A stretch of 64,000 nucleotides of DNA from Planctomycetota bacterium (GTDB lineage Bacteria > Planctomycetota > B15-G4), in the NCBI GenBank assembly GCA_021604805.1, contig BQJR01000002.1, positions 1 through 64,000 on the forward strand. The letters run 5' to 3'. Positions 26,201 to 35,238 of this stretch are shown here, in pieces. The notes under the pieces were generated by a model. That model was not told the DNA's origin and ran no database searches. It saw nothing but the letters and a program-made list of their open reading frames with translations. Within the stretch, counting starts at the first letter, position 1, and every line of letters starts with the position of its first letter. The position numbers and the translations under genes were made by a program.

Positions 26201-27611
26201 CGTCCCACGCACGTTGCTCCCACAACTCGCTCAGCGCGCGCGCATCCACGGGCAGGTCGTGCACGGCGTAGCCCTCGGACTGCAGCGCGCGCAACAGCTC
26301 GAGCAAGGAGCGCGCCACGTCGAGCAGTTGGTTGTCGGGTGTGCCGCCGCCGAACCCGGCCACGAAGGCCACGCGTCGTTCGGCGGGCGCTGCGCGCGCG
26401 AGTTCGATCCACGCCGACGCGCGGTCAGCGATGCGCTCCACGCGTTCGGGAATCGGCCCGAAGATCTCGGGACCCTCGGACGCGCGCGCACCGTTGAACA
26501 CGCGCGCTTCGATGCTGCCCGCGAGCTCTGCGGCTTCGAGCCCCATGAGCGGGCGGCCTGACATCGTGTCGGCGTGCCAGTCTTCCACCGAGCGGCGCAG
26601 CAAGGTGGCGCATTGCAGGAAGGGCACGTCGGCCGCGGCGCGGTCTTCGTCGCGGGGGACGACGTGGCGGGTGTCGAGCACCACGTCGGGCGCGAAGCTC
26701 GCGTAGAGCGCTTCGGAGCTCTCACCCTGTCCGACGAGATGCGCGACGGCGAGCACGCCGCGTTCGCCGAGCGCGCGGATCAACGCATCGACCGCGTCGT
26801 GATTGCGCAGGGCGAAGTGGTGCGACACGGTGGTGAGCAGCGCGCGCGGCGCGTGTTGTGCGTCGAAAGGCAACGCATCGCTGTCGGCAGCCCAGGCGAG
26901 GAAAGCCTGCACGTCGGCGAAGGGTTCGGGGTGCTCGGGATGGTAGAGCCCGGTCTGGCCCACGTCGGCGAGCGGCGCGGGCGCAAGGCCTTCGCGATCG
27001 AGAAAGGTCACGCCGAGATGCTCGAGCAAGCGGCGCAGGTTCGAGCGGTCGGCGCCGACTTCGAGGTACGCGTCGAGCAACGCGTCGGACACGAGCAGCT
27101 CGCGCTCCACGAGTTGCGGACGCAACGCAGCGAGCTCGGTGAACACCGCGGGCGTGGCCACGATCTGCGGCGCTGGCTCACGCGCGAGCAGCGTGTCGAG
27201 CGCGACGGCGAGCGCTTCGGCTTGGCCCGCGTCTGCGGAAACGGCAGGCGACGCGCCGCCGCCAGCGCGCACACCGCGCCCGCGCCCTCCACGACCGCCG
27301 CCGCGCGGGTTCGCGCCCCACAGGAACACCACGAGATCGGCTTCGGGCACGGCGCGCGCGCCTTCAGCGGCCACGGCCTCGAGGTCGAGCGCGGCGAGGT
27401 CGAGCGCCAACTCGTCCTGCCAGCGAGACATGTAACCGACCGAAGAGTCGCGTCCGTGAAAGAGGATCCGCGCGTGTCGTGCAGAGGCGGCACCCTGAGA
27501 GTGTTGCTGCGCGCAGACGCCGCCCGCGAGAGGGAGCAGCAGCGCGGCGAGCAACATGCCGCCAACACGACACGCGCGAACCCAACGCTTCAACCCGAGT
27601 CGAGGAGTCAC
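23289..27611 (-). CDS. Exported CobN/magnesium-chelatase-H family protein (HmuS-like)
   Basis: 1440 residues from GTG 27611 (GTGA overlap with the FG-GAP stop). The basic n-region and MLLAALLLPLAGGVCAQ are a signal peptide. The body has CobN hallmarks: MSRWQDELALDL, a clear core near residue 940 with VSEAQALALLGVRPV, EVIPREELGRPRIDV and FYNDTFESRAILLDRAVQ, then HFGSGLHDGLFGDTGVWDT. A Pro/Ala/Thr-rich linker (about 1345-1395) leads to a C-terminal membrane helix (WLVSLALLVLVACAALGAA). Cytoplasmic CobN inserts cobalt in B12 synthesis; this one is exported and anchored, like Bacteroidota HmuS, reported to remove iron from heme. No chelatase ATPase partner genes (chlI/chlD or cobS/cobT) are present, fitting that role. 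Metal and tetrapyrrole are not proven. Confidence 0.85.
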   Translation of the reverse strand: MTPRLGLKRWVRACRVGGMLLAALLLPLAGGVCAQQHSQGAASARHARILFHGRDSSVGYMSRWQDELALDLAALDLEAVAAEGARAVPEADLVVFLWGANPRGGGRGGRGRGVRAGGGASPAVSADAGQAEALAVALDTLLAREPAPQIVATPAVFTELAALRPQLVERELLVSDALLDAYLEVGADRSNLRRLLEHLGVTFLDREGLAPAPLADVGQTGLYHPEHPEPFADVQAFLAWAADSDALPFDAQHAPRALLTTVSHHFALRNHDAVDALIRALGERGVLAVAHLVGQGESSEALYASFAPDVVLDTRHVVPRDEDRAAADVPFLQCATLLRRSVEDWHADTMSGRPLMGLEAAELAGSIEARVFNGARASEGPEIFGPIPERVERIADRASAWIELARAAPAERRVAFVAGFGGGTPDNQLLDVARSLLELLRALQSEGYAVHDLPVDARALSELWEQRAWDGSAAELERLARSGSVSLVPAGVYRAWYERRVPAAQRAQLEARFGPPPGNWGVWRDERGDAHLVVPTLAFGAATLVGGTGLPPGVDEDMAAIHARRAEHAGLIPSHSVLVSRFFAEESLRAHAVVRFGSFDAQLLMPRRVVGLGADDWPEILAGTLPDIRPFSMASTTFAVPARRRAGALLIGHLTPPLSEAGLDSALLDLRDDLLKWSGLPEGALKQRFAASISERVRTERLDRDLQIELAPEQWLDDAQMAALSVLLGELRGELVSGAAHVLGRPPDPLTLAPQLLTAAGTDFLEALNTVLGPLIDPGALAGAEASSGTGSSSSEVALPGDLARAERERALACLNAMLRADLSALDALRSVGASLPDNDATASAALPDALTAGFELITQMRAGYARTGNEIDNLLAALDGRRVPPGPSGTPERNPAALPSGRSLYFFDPEQIPSEASWELGLSLTDSLLEGLLAENGRYPRKVAVSLSTRSSMYDHGVSEAQALALLGVRPVRARGRVTDVEVIPREELGRPRIDVFLESKHFYNDTFESRAILLDRAVQLVVALDEPDNFVRENRERARAELLAAGMADERAEILSRARIFAVPQGHFGSGLHDGLFGDTGVWDTRGDLAEVYMSQHDHVFTAGAWSEKAPAAYRAQLVDTEVVLRGSANHGALSGRAHASGASLANAVEHVSGEAPAYYIADMRRPGDEVVLPAAEMLRRDLRALLFNDNWISEMQAEGRHGAQRMAALSWKVFAWKINRPQSVDDGTFEQIAEVYLEDSKGLRLPEFFEQHSPGSLQAITKNLLEAARHEMWTTSPARLAQLATLHAESVTRHGPLIDANPRLESFVDAALRAAPDAHHAALATAYAEAVSDAPPATVARDAAPSALASAPVSTPPQAAPATAPPTAPPTAPSTPSTPPSTLAARAEPAPFVQGRELVPRDEAAAASSSTRWLVSLALLVLVACAALGAARRGGAA

Positions 27612-29140
27612 TCGCCGAGCAGGTTGAGGCGCAAGCCGAGCGTGCCCGGCACGCCCGTCGGAGTGGGACAACCGCCCGGCCCCGACGGGCCCGCCGACAG
27701 CACCAGGTCCGGGATGCCGTCGGTGTCGATGTCGTCGATCACGAAGCTGTTCACGTCGCCGGTGATGGACACGTCGACAGGCAGGCCGAAGAGTCCTGTG
27801 CCGAGGCCGGGGTACACACGGATCAGCGATTGGCTGAGGCCGGCGGCGAGTAGGTCGGCGTGGCCGTCGCCGTTCGCGTCGGCCACGTCGAGTTGCGCGG
27901 GGTTGTCGGGCGCGGCGAGCACCACGCTCTCGGCGAAGCTGCCGTCGCCGAGGCCGAGCAACACGGAGAGCGTGTCGTCGCTGAAGTTCGCGGCGACGGC
28001 GTCGAGCAGGCCGTCGGCGTTGAAGTCGCCGAGCGTGACGCGCCGCGGCGAGCCACCGACGGCGTGGGTGAGTGGTGCGGCGAAGCTGCCGTCGCCCACG
28101 CCGAGCGCCACTTGCACGTCGCCGGAGCTGCGCGCGGCGTACACGAGGTCGGGCACGCTGTCGCCGTTCATGTCGCCGACTTCCATGTGGAAGGGGCCGT
28201 CGACCACGGGGAAGACTTGGCCGGCTGCGAGCGTGCCGTCGCCTACGCCCAGGAACACGCTCACGGTGTCGGCGGAGAAGTTGCACACGGCGGCGTCGGC
28301 CATGCCGTCACCGTTGAAGTCGTCCACCACGAGGCCGCGCGGGCCGGGCGTGCTGGGTCCGGTGGTGGCGAGCCCGAACTCACCGCCGGGTACGCCGGGG
28401 ACGATGCTGAGGTCGTCGCTGCCGCTGTTCGCGGTGACGAAGTCGAGCTGCCCGTCGCCGTCGAAATCGGCGAAGCGCACGTCGGAGGGGCAGCTGCCCA
28501 CGGCGACGGTTTGGCCGATGAGCAAGCTGCCGGACACGAGGTAGAGCAGCGAGACGCTGTCACCGGAGGTGTTCGCCACGCCCAGATCGAGGCGGCCGTT
28601 GCCATCGAAGTCGGCGATGCCGATGCCGCGCGGGGACTCGCCCACGCCGAGCGCGTGGAGCGCGCCGAAGGCCACGCCGCTCGAGTCGCCCGCGGTGATC
28701 TGGAGGCCGTTGCTGAGTTGGAAGTCGAAGGGCAGGCTGGCGTCGCGGAGGAGCACTTGCGCGTAGAAGGGCACGCCGCAGATCGAGGCGGGCACGTTGG
28801 GGATTGCGGCCAGGGGCGCGGTGCCGTCGGCGCGCGTGACGAAGATCTGCGGTGCACCGAGCAGCGCTGCGGGGTTCAGATACAGCACGCCGAAGTCGAG
28901 CACTTGGAAGGTCGCCGCCGAGCTCAAGTAAAGCGCGCCGACTTTGTTCGGCGGAGCGTCGCGCAGCGCGAGGCTGAAGGGTGTGCCGAGCACGGGCGCA
29001 CCGTCGGGAGTCCACAGCACGATGTCGCCGAAGGTCGGGAGGTCGATGTTCTCCACGGGCGACGCGCACTGCGCAAGAGTTGCAGGAGCCGTCAGCGCAA
29101 CACTCGCGCCGAGGAGGAGGGGGAGGAGGAGCAGACGCAT
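27608..29140 (-). CDS. Secreted FG-GAP/VCBS repeat protein
   Basis: 510 residues with a signal peptide (MRLLLLPLLLGASVALTAPA). Residues about 25-150 are an all-beta N-terminal domain. Seven FG-GAP-type calcium loops follow, for example IADFDGNGRLDLGVAN, FADFDGDGQLDFVTAN, VDDFNGDGMADAAVCN, LGDFNADGLLDAVAAN and IDDIDTDGIPDLVLSA, making an integrin-like beta propeller. Such proteins are abundant and extracellular in planctomycetes. What is unusual is that its stop overlaps the start of the HmuS-like gene, so it is the first gene of the chelatase operon and could bind the tetrapyrrole donor, or simply share a promoter. Confidence 0.9.
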   Translation of the reverse strand: MRLLLLPLLLGASVALTAPATLAQCASPVENIDLPTFGDIVLWTPDGAPVLGTPFSLALRDAPPNKVGALYLSSAATFQVLDFGVLYLNPAALLGAPQIFVTRADGTAPLAAIPNVPASICGVPFYAQVLLRDASLPFDFQLSNGLQITAGDSSGVAFGALHALGVGESPRGIGIADFDGNGRLDLGVANTSGDSVSLLYLVSGSLLIGQTVAVGSCPSDVRFADFDGDGQLDFVTANSGSDDLSIVPGVPGGEFGLATTGPSTPGPRGLVVDDFNGDGMADAAVCNFSADTVSVFLGVGDGTLAAGQVFPVVDGPFHMEVGDMNGDSVPDLVYAARSSGDVQVALGVGDGSFAAPLTHAVGGSPRRVTLGDFNADGLLDAVAANFSDDTLSVLLGLGDGSFAESVVLAAPDNPAQLDVADANGDGHADLLAAGLSQSLIRVYPGLGTGLFGLPVDVSITGDVNSFVIDDIDTDGIPDLVLSAGPSGPGGCPTPTGVPGTLGLRLNLLGE

Positions 29141-29334
29141 CGGGAGGTTTCCAGTCGAGGTTGTTGCCGTCGACCGGGTGAACCGCTGCCCGCAGCGATT
29201 GAGTTCAGTTCTAAATCTTGCGGGCTGCGCGCGAGGTCGTGCGCTGCCAGCCAGCGCGTCCCATCTGGCAAGCCTTCCGACGGGCAGGTAAACTCCGCGA
29301 CCGCGCGCACGACCGGCGCAACCAGCACAAGCGA

Positions 29335-29409
29335 GCGGGTGTAGCTCAGTGGTAGAGCGCTAGCTTCCCAAGCTAGTTGTCGTCGGTTCGATCCCGATCA
29401 CCCGCTCCA
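29335..29409 (+). tRNA. tRNA-Gly (anticodon CCC)
   Basis: Full cloverleaf: acceptor GCGGGTG pairs with CACCCGC, then discriminator T and encoded CCA. D-arm GCTCAGTGGTAGAGC. Anticodon stem CTAGC/GCTAG encloses TTCCCAA, giving CCC. T-arm GGTTCGATCC. It marks the left edge of the defence island, a usual place for integration. Confidence 0.95.
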
Positions 29410-29416
29410 GTTGTTG

Positions 29417-29435
29417 CGCGACGCATTGCGTCGCG
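29417..29435 (+). terminator. Hairpin terminator after tRNA-Gly
   Basis: Perfect 8-bp inverted repeat CGCGACGC/GCGTCGCG with a 3-nt ATT loop, extendable by one G-U pair, 7 nt past the CCA end. The following T content is weak, so it may be a processing or partial terminator stem. Confidence 0.5.
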
Positions 29436-29978
29436 TGTGGGTCGGTTTGGGGAGGTTCGGCGCTGCGCGCGTTCACCTGTTCCCGACGTGTCCGAGTCAC
29501 GCTGATTCGCACCGCGTTGCACCTTGGCGTGCGCTGACTGCTGGGGAATCTGCTGGGGGTCGGCGCCGAGTGTTCCGGTGGGCTTCCCGTCGCTCGCTGC
29601 CAGGGGAAGGGCATGGGTGCTGCCGCGCCAGAACCAACGGGACCCAGGAATGGTGCCCGCCTCGCAATTGCGCACAAAGCGCCGATAGATGAATTCCTAA
29701 ACGCCAAGTCCAGCCCCCGGGTTCTCGGACTCTGAACCCACCGCGGAGCTAGCCTCCGTCGTCACCCATCCACCTAAGAGGAAGGACGCACGTCGACGCT
29801 CGACTACCGCCTCCTCCGAACTTGAGGCAGACTGTTACCCGGTAGCGGATGCTGCTTCGCGCTGTGTTTACCGGATGGGGGGGCAGGGTCGCCAGCACAG
29901 GAATACCTCCACCCAACTGCCCGCGCGAACACGCCAGCTGCCTACTCCCGCACGGACTGACCTCGAACGATCAACTCA
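29436..29978. other. Gene-free left junction of the defence island
   Basis: About 540 bases without a credible gene between the tRNA-Gly hairpin and the helicase. A minus-strand ORF crossing the tRNA (ending RVIGIEPTTTSLGS) is the usual artefact of translating tRNA antisense. An inverted repeat GGGTTC/GAACCC with a 9-nt loop lies near 29718-29740. No integrase fragment and no second copy of the tRNA 3' end were noticed. The composition becomes visibly less GC-rich here. The helicase promoter should lie at the right end. Confidence 0.5.
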
Positions 29979-32900
29979 ATGCCGACACCGCCTTCAAAAG
30001 CCGTACGTCTCGCTCAATACCTCCGCGAAGTCGTGCTCTCGAAAACGACGACCATTCGAGACGTCGAGAAGTACGAGCAGGTCCAGTGGTTTAGTCAAAT
30101 TCCGAAGGTAGAGGGATGTACGCACTCCGCTGAACCAGAGTGGCCGCCGCGAGGCGAAGACGCTGAACTCAGCACTTGGCTCGAAGTTCACGCTCAAGAC
30201 CTACCAACTCCCCCTAGGCCATCGAAAGAGCTCTGTCCGTGGCTGAAGCAGAAGGAATACGAGCAGCCCCGACGCGAACCGCCAAAGCTACAAGTGAAAG
30301 CGACCATCGACGACCCGGACTGGAATCCAGCCGACTCCGATGAACCCGCAAAGGTAACGGTGCGCCTCGAAGATCGCCCCGGCACCGAAGAACTCTACGA
30401 GAGCTACTGTACTAGATGGCATCAGTGGGGCATTGACCTAGGTGACCGGCTGCGAGCGCAGGAGCTGTATTCCAAGCTCTACCAGATCCACCGCCGCCTG
30501 GACAGGGAAGGTGAGACGCTACAGTTGTGCGTTGCCTTCGGCTTACTCGACTGGCCTAAGCCGGGGGGCAAGGGCGCCAGAGTTCGACGGCACGTTGTTA
30601 CCGCGACAGCTGAACTTGAGTTCGATCCTAGGTTAGGCGCAATGCGAGTGACCTGCCCGTCCGAGGGCACCAAAGTGGTGCTCGAACGCGACATGCTCGA
30701 TCACGACTTAGCGCCATCGCAATCGCAGATCACTGACGTGGAGCAGGTGCTCGAAGCGATCGCCTCCGATGATGCGGTATGGGATCGCGAGCGCCTTCAT
30801 GAAGCACTGCAAACTTGGGGGCGAATGCTCCACCCCAAGACCAAGTGGTCCTCCGAGGTCCACGCAACAGATGGGGATGAATCGAGTCCGGCTCTGTCGT
30901 GGGCTCCGGCACTCATCCTGCGCAAGCGTGGCTCCACGGCATCACTGCGTATGTACGAGAAGATCATCGAACAACTCACCGCAGCAGGCGAGTCGATTCC
31001 CATGGGGTGGGCAAGCCTTGTCGATGTTGCAAGTGACGAAGTCGACCGCGAGACAACGGATCCAGCTTCAGAACAATACTGGCCCGACGAAGGAACCGAA
31101 GTATTCTTCCCACTGCCTGCCAACACACAACAGCGAGAGATTGTCGAAGCAGTTCGCTCGCGACGTGGGGTCGTTGTTCAAGGACCACCTGGGACGGGCA
31201 AGAGTCACACGATCGCAAACCTAATGTGTCACTTGCTCGCCAGCGGGCAACGAGTCCTTGTCACCGCAGAGAACCCGCGCGCACTCGCGGTCCTTCGCGA
31301 CAAGCTTCCTGATGAGCTGAAGGCTCTCTGCGTCAGCGTTCTGGGACAAGGTGGCGATGCATTCGAAGCCTTGAGCAAGACTGTTCGTGAGATCTCAAAT
31401 CGTCGCGCACAATGGAGCAATGCTCAGAGCGAAGCGGAGATCGCAGCCCTTCAAAGGGGACTGAGCGAAGCTCGCACCCAACTAGAGCGCGCAGACAGCG
31501 AACTTCGAGACCTGCGACTGGGAGAAACGACTAAGCACGACCCCGCGGCCGGATATGGGGGCACCCCACAACGGGTCGCGGCTCTAGTAAATGAGCAAAG
31601 AGGTGATTTCGATTGGCTCCCTGTCGGACATACCGAGGAGCGAGCTGCCCCGCTCTCCAATCGCGAAATCGGAAGGTGGCTGAAACTCGTTCACTCACAC
31701 GACCCTGCTAAGGAAGCGGGGTTAGATGAGAAGCTCCCACAGCTCGACGACCTCCCCCCTTCGCCAGAAATGCAGGATCTATTCGCAACTTCAACCAACC
31801 GCAAACGCGCCCTTGAGGAGTACGCGAAAGAGGTACAAGCACCTGGGTTCAACACTCTTATTCAGCTACCCGAACAAGACCTAACCGAACTACAAAGTGA
31901 ATTTCATCAACTGCGAGACTCGTGGGACGATTTCCCTGCCACGCCATGGTGTCAAGAGGCGGCGCGCGCGTCACGCACCGGCGAGCAGGCCGCGTGGCAG
32001 GTACTTCTTGAGCTCACTGATGAAGATCTCAATAACATCCGCACCCTCACAGAGCACCTCAACGCACGACGAGTTGAAATCCCTGATGAGCTCCCCCCGG
32101 CACAGGTGCGAGACGATGCCCAGGCGGTCCTCGAACACCTGAAGGCCGGTGGCAAGTGGAAGAGAGCCCTCGGGTTCGGAACACCCAAGCCAATCAAAGG
32201 TCGTGAGTACCTTATCGACAGAGTTCGAGTCGATGCCAGTGCTGCTGATGAACCCGAAGAACTCGAAGCAGTGATCCACGCGATGAACCGTCGCCTCGCG
32301 ATCGAGCACCTGCTGCAACAATGGTCGGCCCACGCCATGCCCGAGGCTGGTGCCGACATTGAGATGGCACTCGTTCATGCTAGACACTGGGCCGAAAACC
32401 TGCGCCGGTCGATTGCTTTAGGCACAGTTGATCGCGAGTTACGCAAGAGGATACAGGCCCGACTTGACACAACCCTGAACGAAGACTGGATGGCCTCGCG
32501 TGAAGTGAACTGGTTGCGTGTAATCGATGCTGCACGTGCAGCACAAGAGTGGCGGCACGCAGAGCATCGCGTCTCCACGATTGCGGGCAGCATCGAAGCG
32601 GCTGCCCAACTCCATGGATCATCGCCACTTATCAGTGAAGTGCATGAAGCCATCAGGCGTCGAGACATCCCCAGCTACGGCAGGGCACGAGCGTCTATCG
32701 GAGAACTGTGGCGACGGCGCGAACTTCGCGACGATCGCCAGAAGCTCGATGCTCGCATGAGCGAACACGCGCCAGAACTCAGGCTCGCGGTCCTCGAGTC
32801 CAAAGATGAGTCTGCATGGACCGACCGCCTGGCACTGTTTGAGGAGGCTTGGTCCTGGAGCCTCGCCGATCGTTGGCTTCGACGCTTCTCCGAACCCGGT

Positions 32901-35126
32901 CGAATCATGGTCGTCGAACGCGAACGAACGCGTGCAGACGCCCGAGTGCGAAGCACGTTGACTGAACTGGCCGCCAAGATGGCTTGGCAAAAATTCTTCC
33001 AGCGCCTGAAACCTGAACAGGACATGGCACTAAAGAGCTGGCTGAACACTGTCAAGCAGATGGGCAAAGGCAAAGGCCGTTCTGCAAAGCTCGAACGCCT
33101 TCGGCGCCAGGCACGAGCACACCTCGAAGTGTGCCGTGATGCGATCCCCGTGTGGGTCATGCCCCGCTACCTCGTAGCCGAGATGGTCGGAGTCTCGCCC
33201 GAGCGATTCGACACAGTCATTGTTGACGAAGCCAGCCAGATGGGCCTCGAGGGAATGTTCGTTTTCTACATTGGTCGACGAACAGTGATCGTTGGAGACG
33301 ACCAGCAGATCAGCCCGAGCGACGTCGGAATGAAGGACTCTACGATCGACGACTTGCAGCGCCAGCACATCGCCGATTTCGAACATTCAAACGCAATGGG
33401 GCTCGGAGGCAACGTCTATGCAAACGCTCAGATTCGGTTCTCACGCCTGATCACCTTGCGGGAGCATTTTCGCTGTATGCCAGAGATCATCCAGTTCTCT
33501 AATGACCTCTGCTACGCCTCCCAGGGAACTCCACTCGATCCGATGCGAAGTTATCGAGAGGACCGTCTCCCCCCCCTCGTTGCAAAGCGGGTAACCAATG
33601 GCGTGCGCGAAGGTGGAAACGCTGCCTTCAATCGCATCGAAGCTCAAGAGATCGTCAACCACATCGAGAAGTGCCTCGACGATGAACGCTACGATGGAAA
33701 GACCTTCGGTGTCATTAGTCTAGTTGGCAACCATCAAGCCAGAGAGATCGAGGCATTACTAGTTCAGAGGCTTGAGCCCGAGACTCTGGAGCAGCGACGC
33801 ATCCTTTGCGGAGACGCCTACACCTTCCAAGGCGACGAACGCCACGTGATCTTCCTGAGCATGGTCGCCTCCATGGGTGAAACGCGGCTTCTAGCTCAGA
33901 CTTCTCAGTCCTCGGTCCAACGCTTCAATGTCGCGGTGAGTCGCGCGCAAGATCAACTGATTGTCTATCACTCAGTGGACCCGCAGGACCTGAAACCCGA
34001 GTGCATGAGACATCGCCTCCTGACTCATGTAAGGGACCCCGTGCGCAGAATGTCCCGCTTCGAGGACCACGAGTTCGACTCGCCCTTCGAGAAAGCGGTT
34101 TTCGAGTGCATTGCAGAACGCGGATATCGAGTCGAGACTCAAGTGAAGGTCGGTCGCCACGCCACGTATCGGATTGACCTCGTCGTTCACGGGGTCGATT
34201 CAAAGCTGGCCGTTGAGTGCGACGGTGACCGCTGGCACGGAGTAGAGCAGTTCGAGTCCGACATGGCTCGGCAGCGCGATCTCGAACGTGTGGGTTGGGA
34301 GTTCGTGCGAATCGCGGGGAGCGCGTTCTACCGCGATCGTGACGAAGCGCTCGCGCCGCTATGGGAAGCCTTAGCGGAACGAGAAATTCACCCAGCAAGC
34401 ACCGACAATCGGCCAGTCGAACCAGCAGACTCTACGTCTCCGGCGCTATTGGGTCAGCCCCCCACCGCCTCAAGCCCACCTTCTGTTCCAGAACTCGACG
34501 AAACTCGAGATGGTTCATCCCAAGGGATTCACGATGCCCAAAGCACATCACTGAACTTCAGCAATCAGGATCCGCAGCCATCAACGGACCACCCGGAGCG
34601 AGTCGGCGGAGCAGAAACCGGGCCTGCCGCATTGCACCCAACTGAACCGCTTCCGGACCCTCGCGAGTCCACCAACGTCAAAGCGGCATTGCTCTCTCTG
34701 CTGACTCAGTGCGGCCCCCTACCGAGGGAGTACCTGATGCGCCGCTACGCGCGCGGAGCCAACATTGGACGCGTAGGCAGGATCGTAAGAGAGAGCCTCG
34801 GACGAGTGATTCAGTCAGCAACCCGAAGTGGCGAGATCGTTGCGGTAGACGAGATGGAACTGCGTGGTAGCGACCCCATCCTCCGCGTGGCCAACAGCGA
34901 CCCCACCCGACCCCGCCCCATCGGGGATCGAGCGTTCGAGGAAGTTCCCCCAAGTGAGTGGGCACAAGTAATGCTCACACTCTGCGGCGGCTACGAGGGG
35001 CTGGCTCAAACACCGCGTGAGGAGATCTTTCGTCGCGCATTGACACACTGCGGTTTCACGAGCCTCACGCAGAATCGCAGGCCGTTGCTGGATCGCGCAT
35101 TGCAAATGGCCCAGCGCAGCGACTGA
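29979..35126 (+). CDS. SF1 helicase - Vsr/DUF559-like nuclease defence protein
   Basis: 1715 residues. The N-terminal 300 residues (KTTTIRDVEKYEQVQWFSQIP near the start) are a family-specific domain. The SF1 helicase has Walker A GPPGTGKSHTIANL near residue 400, a long helical insertion (about 450-1030), Walker B VIVDEASQMGLEG near 1078, GDDQQISPSDVG, REHFRCMPEI, TFQGDERHVIFLS near 1281 and VAVSRAQDQLIVY near 1311. Residues 1367-1450 are a Vsr-like nuclease: SPFEKAVFECIAERGY, YRIDLVVHG, LAVECDGDRWHG, ERVGWEFVRI. After a Pro/Ser linker a C-terminal winged-helix-like domain follows (about 1555-1700). The layout resembles single-gene helicase-Vsr defence proteins. Base use is visibly less GC-rich than flanking genes. 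No strong RBS precedes the ATG. Confidence 0.85.
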   Translation: MPTPPSKAVRLAQYLREVVLSKTTTIRDVEKYEQVQWFSQIPKVEGCTHSAEPEWPPRGEDAELSTWLEVHAQDLPTPPRPSKELCPWLKQKEYEQPRREPPKLQVKATIDDPDWNPADSDEPAKVTVRLEDRPGTEELYESYCTRWHQWGIDLGDRLRAQELYSKLYQIHRRLDREGETLQLCVAFGLLDWPKPGGKGARVRRHVVTATAELEFDPRLGAMRVTCPSEGTKVVLERDMLDHDLAPSQSQITDVEQVLEAIASDDAVWDRERLHEALQTWGRMLHPKTKWSSEVHATDGDESSPALSWAPALILRKRGSTASLRMYEKIIEQLTAAGESIPMGWASLVDVASDEVDRETTDPASEQYWPDEGTEVFFPLPANTQQREIVEAVRSRRGVVVQGPPGTGKSHTIANLMCHLLASGQRVLVTAENPRALAVLRDKLPDELKALCVSVLGQGGDAFEALSKTVREISNRRAQWSNAQSEAEIAALQRGLSEARTQLERADSELRDLRLGETTKHDPAAGYGGTPQRVAALVNEQRGDFDWLPVGHTEERAAPLSNREIGRWLKLVHSHDPAKEAGLDEKLPQLDDLPPSPEMQDLFATSTNRKRALEEYAKEVQAPGFNTLIQLPEQDLTELQSEFHQLRDSWDDFPATPWCQEAARASRTGEQAAWQVLLELTDEDLNNIRTLTEHLNARRVEIPDELPPAQVRDDAQAVLEHLKAGGKWKRALGFGTPKPIKGREYLIDRVRVDASAADEPEELEAVIHAMNRRLAIEHLLQQWSAHAMPEAGADIEMALVHARHWAENLRRSIALGTVDRELRKRIQARLDTTLNEDWMASREVNWLRVIDAARAAQEWRHAEHRVSTIAGSIEAAAQLHGSSPLISEVHEAIRRRDIPSYGRARASIGELWRRRELRDDRQKLDARMSEHAPELRLAVLESKDESAWTDRLALFEEAWSWSLADRWLRRFSEPGRIMVVERERTRADARVRSTLTELAAKMAWQKFFQRLKPEQDMALKSWLNTVKQMGKGKGRSAKLERLRRQARAHLEVCRDAIPVWVMPRYLVAEMVGVSPERFDTVIVDEASQMGLEGMFVFYIGRRTVIVGDDQQISPSDVGMKDSTIDDLQRQHIADFEHSNAMGLGGNVYANAQIRFSRLITLREHFRCMPEIIQFSNDLCYASQGTPLDPMRSYREDRLPPLVAKRVTNGVREGGNAAFNRIEAQEIVNHIEKCLDDERYDGKTFGVISLVGNHQAREIEALLVQRLEPETLEQRRILCGDAYTFQGDERHVIFLSMVASMGETRLLAQTSQSSVQRFNVAVSRAQDQLIVYHSVDPQDLKPECMRHRLLTHVRDPVRRMSRFEDHEFDSPFEKAVFECIAERGYRVETQVKVGRHATYRIDLVVHGVDSKLAVECDGDRWHGVEQFESDMARQRDLERVGWEFVRIAGSAFYRDRDEALAPLWEALAEREIHPASTDNRPVEPADSTSPALLGQPPTASSPPSVPELDETRDGSSQGIHDAQSTSLNFSNQDPQPSTDHPERVGGAETGPAALHPTEPLPDPRESTNVKAALLSLLTQCGPLPREYLMRRYARGANIGRVGRIVRESLGRVIQSATRSGEIVAVDEMELRGSDPILRVANSDPTRPRPIGDRAFEEVPPSEWAQVMLTLCGGYEGLAQTPREEIFRRALTHCGFTSLTQNRRPLLDRALQMAQRSD

Positions 35127-35238
35127 TCAGACGAGCCTTCTCTCGGCCATGTTGAAACGGGGCTACAGCGGGATCGTAGTGTGCTCACTCGGACAAGTCT
35201 TGGTGAACGCCCGGCGCGTTTGCTTCAGGCTGGTGCCT

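Noticed and set aside
23421..28544. Long plus-strand ORFs of about 600-650 codons opposite the CobN-like and FG-GAP genes
   Set aside because: Antisense shadows; no motifs, while the minus strand carries clear families.
27612..29334. Possible cobalamin riboswitch controlling the CobN-like operon
   Set aside because: No B12-box-like sequence was seen upstream of the FG-GAP gene, and the chelatase gene itself is coupled to it without a leader.
29360..29707. Minus-strand ORF ending RVIGIEPTTTSLGS
   Set aside because: Typical artefact from translating tRNA-Gly antisense.
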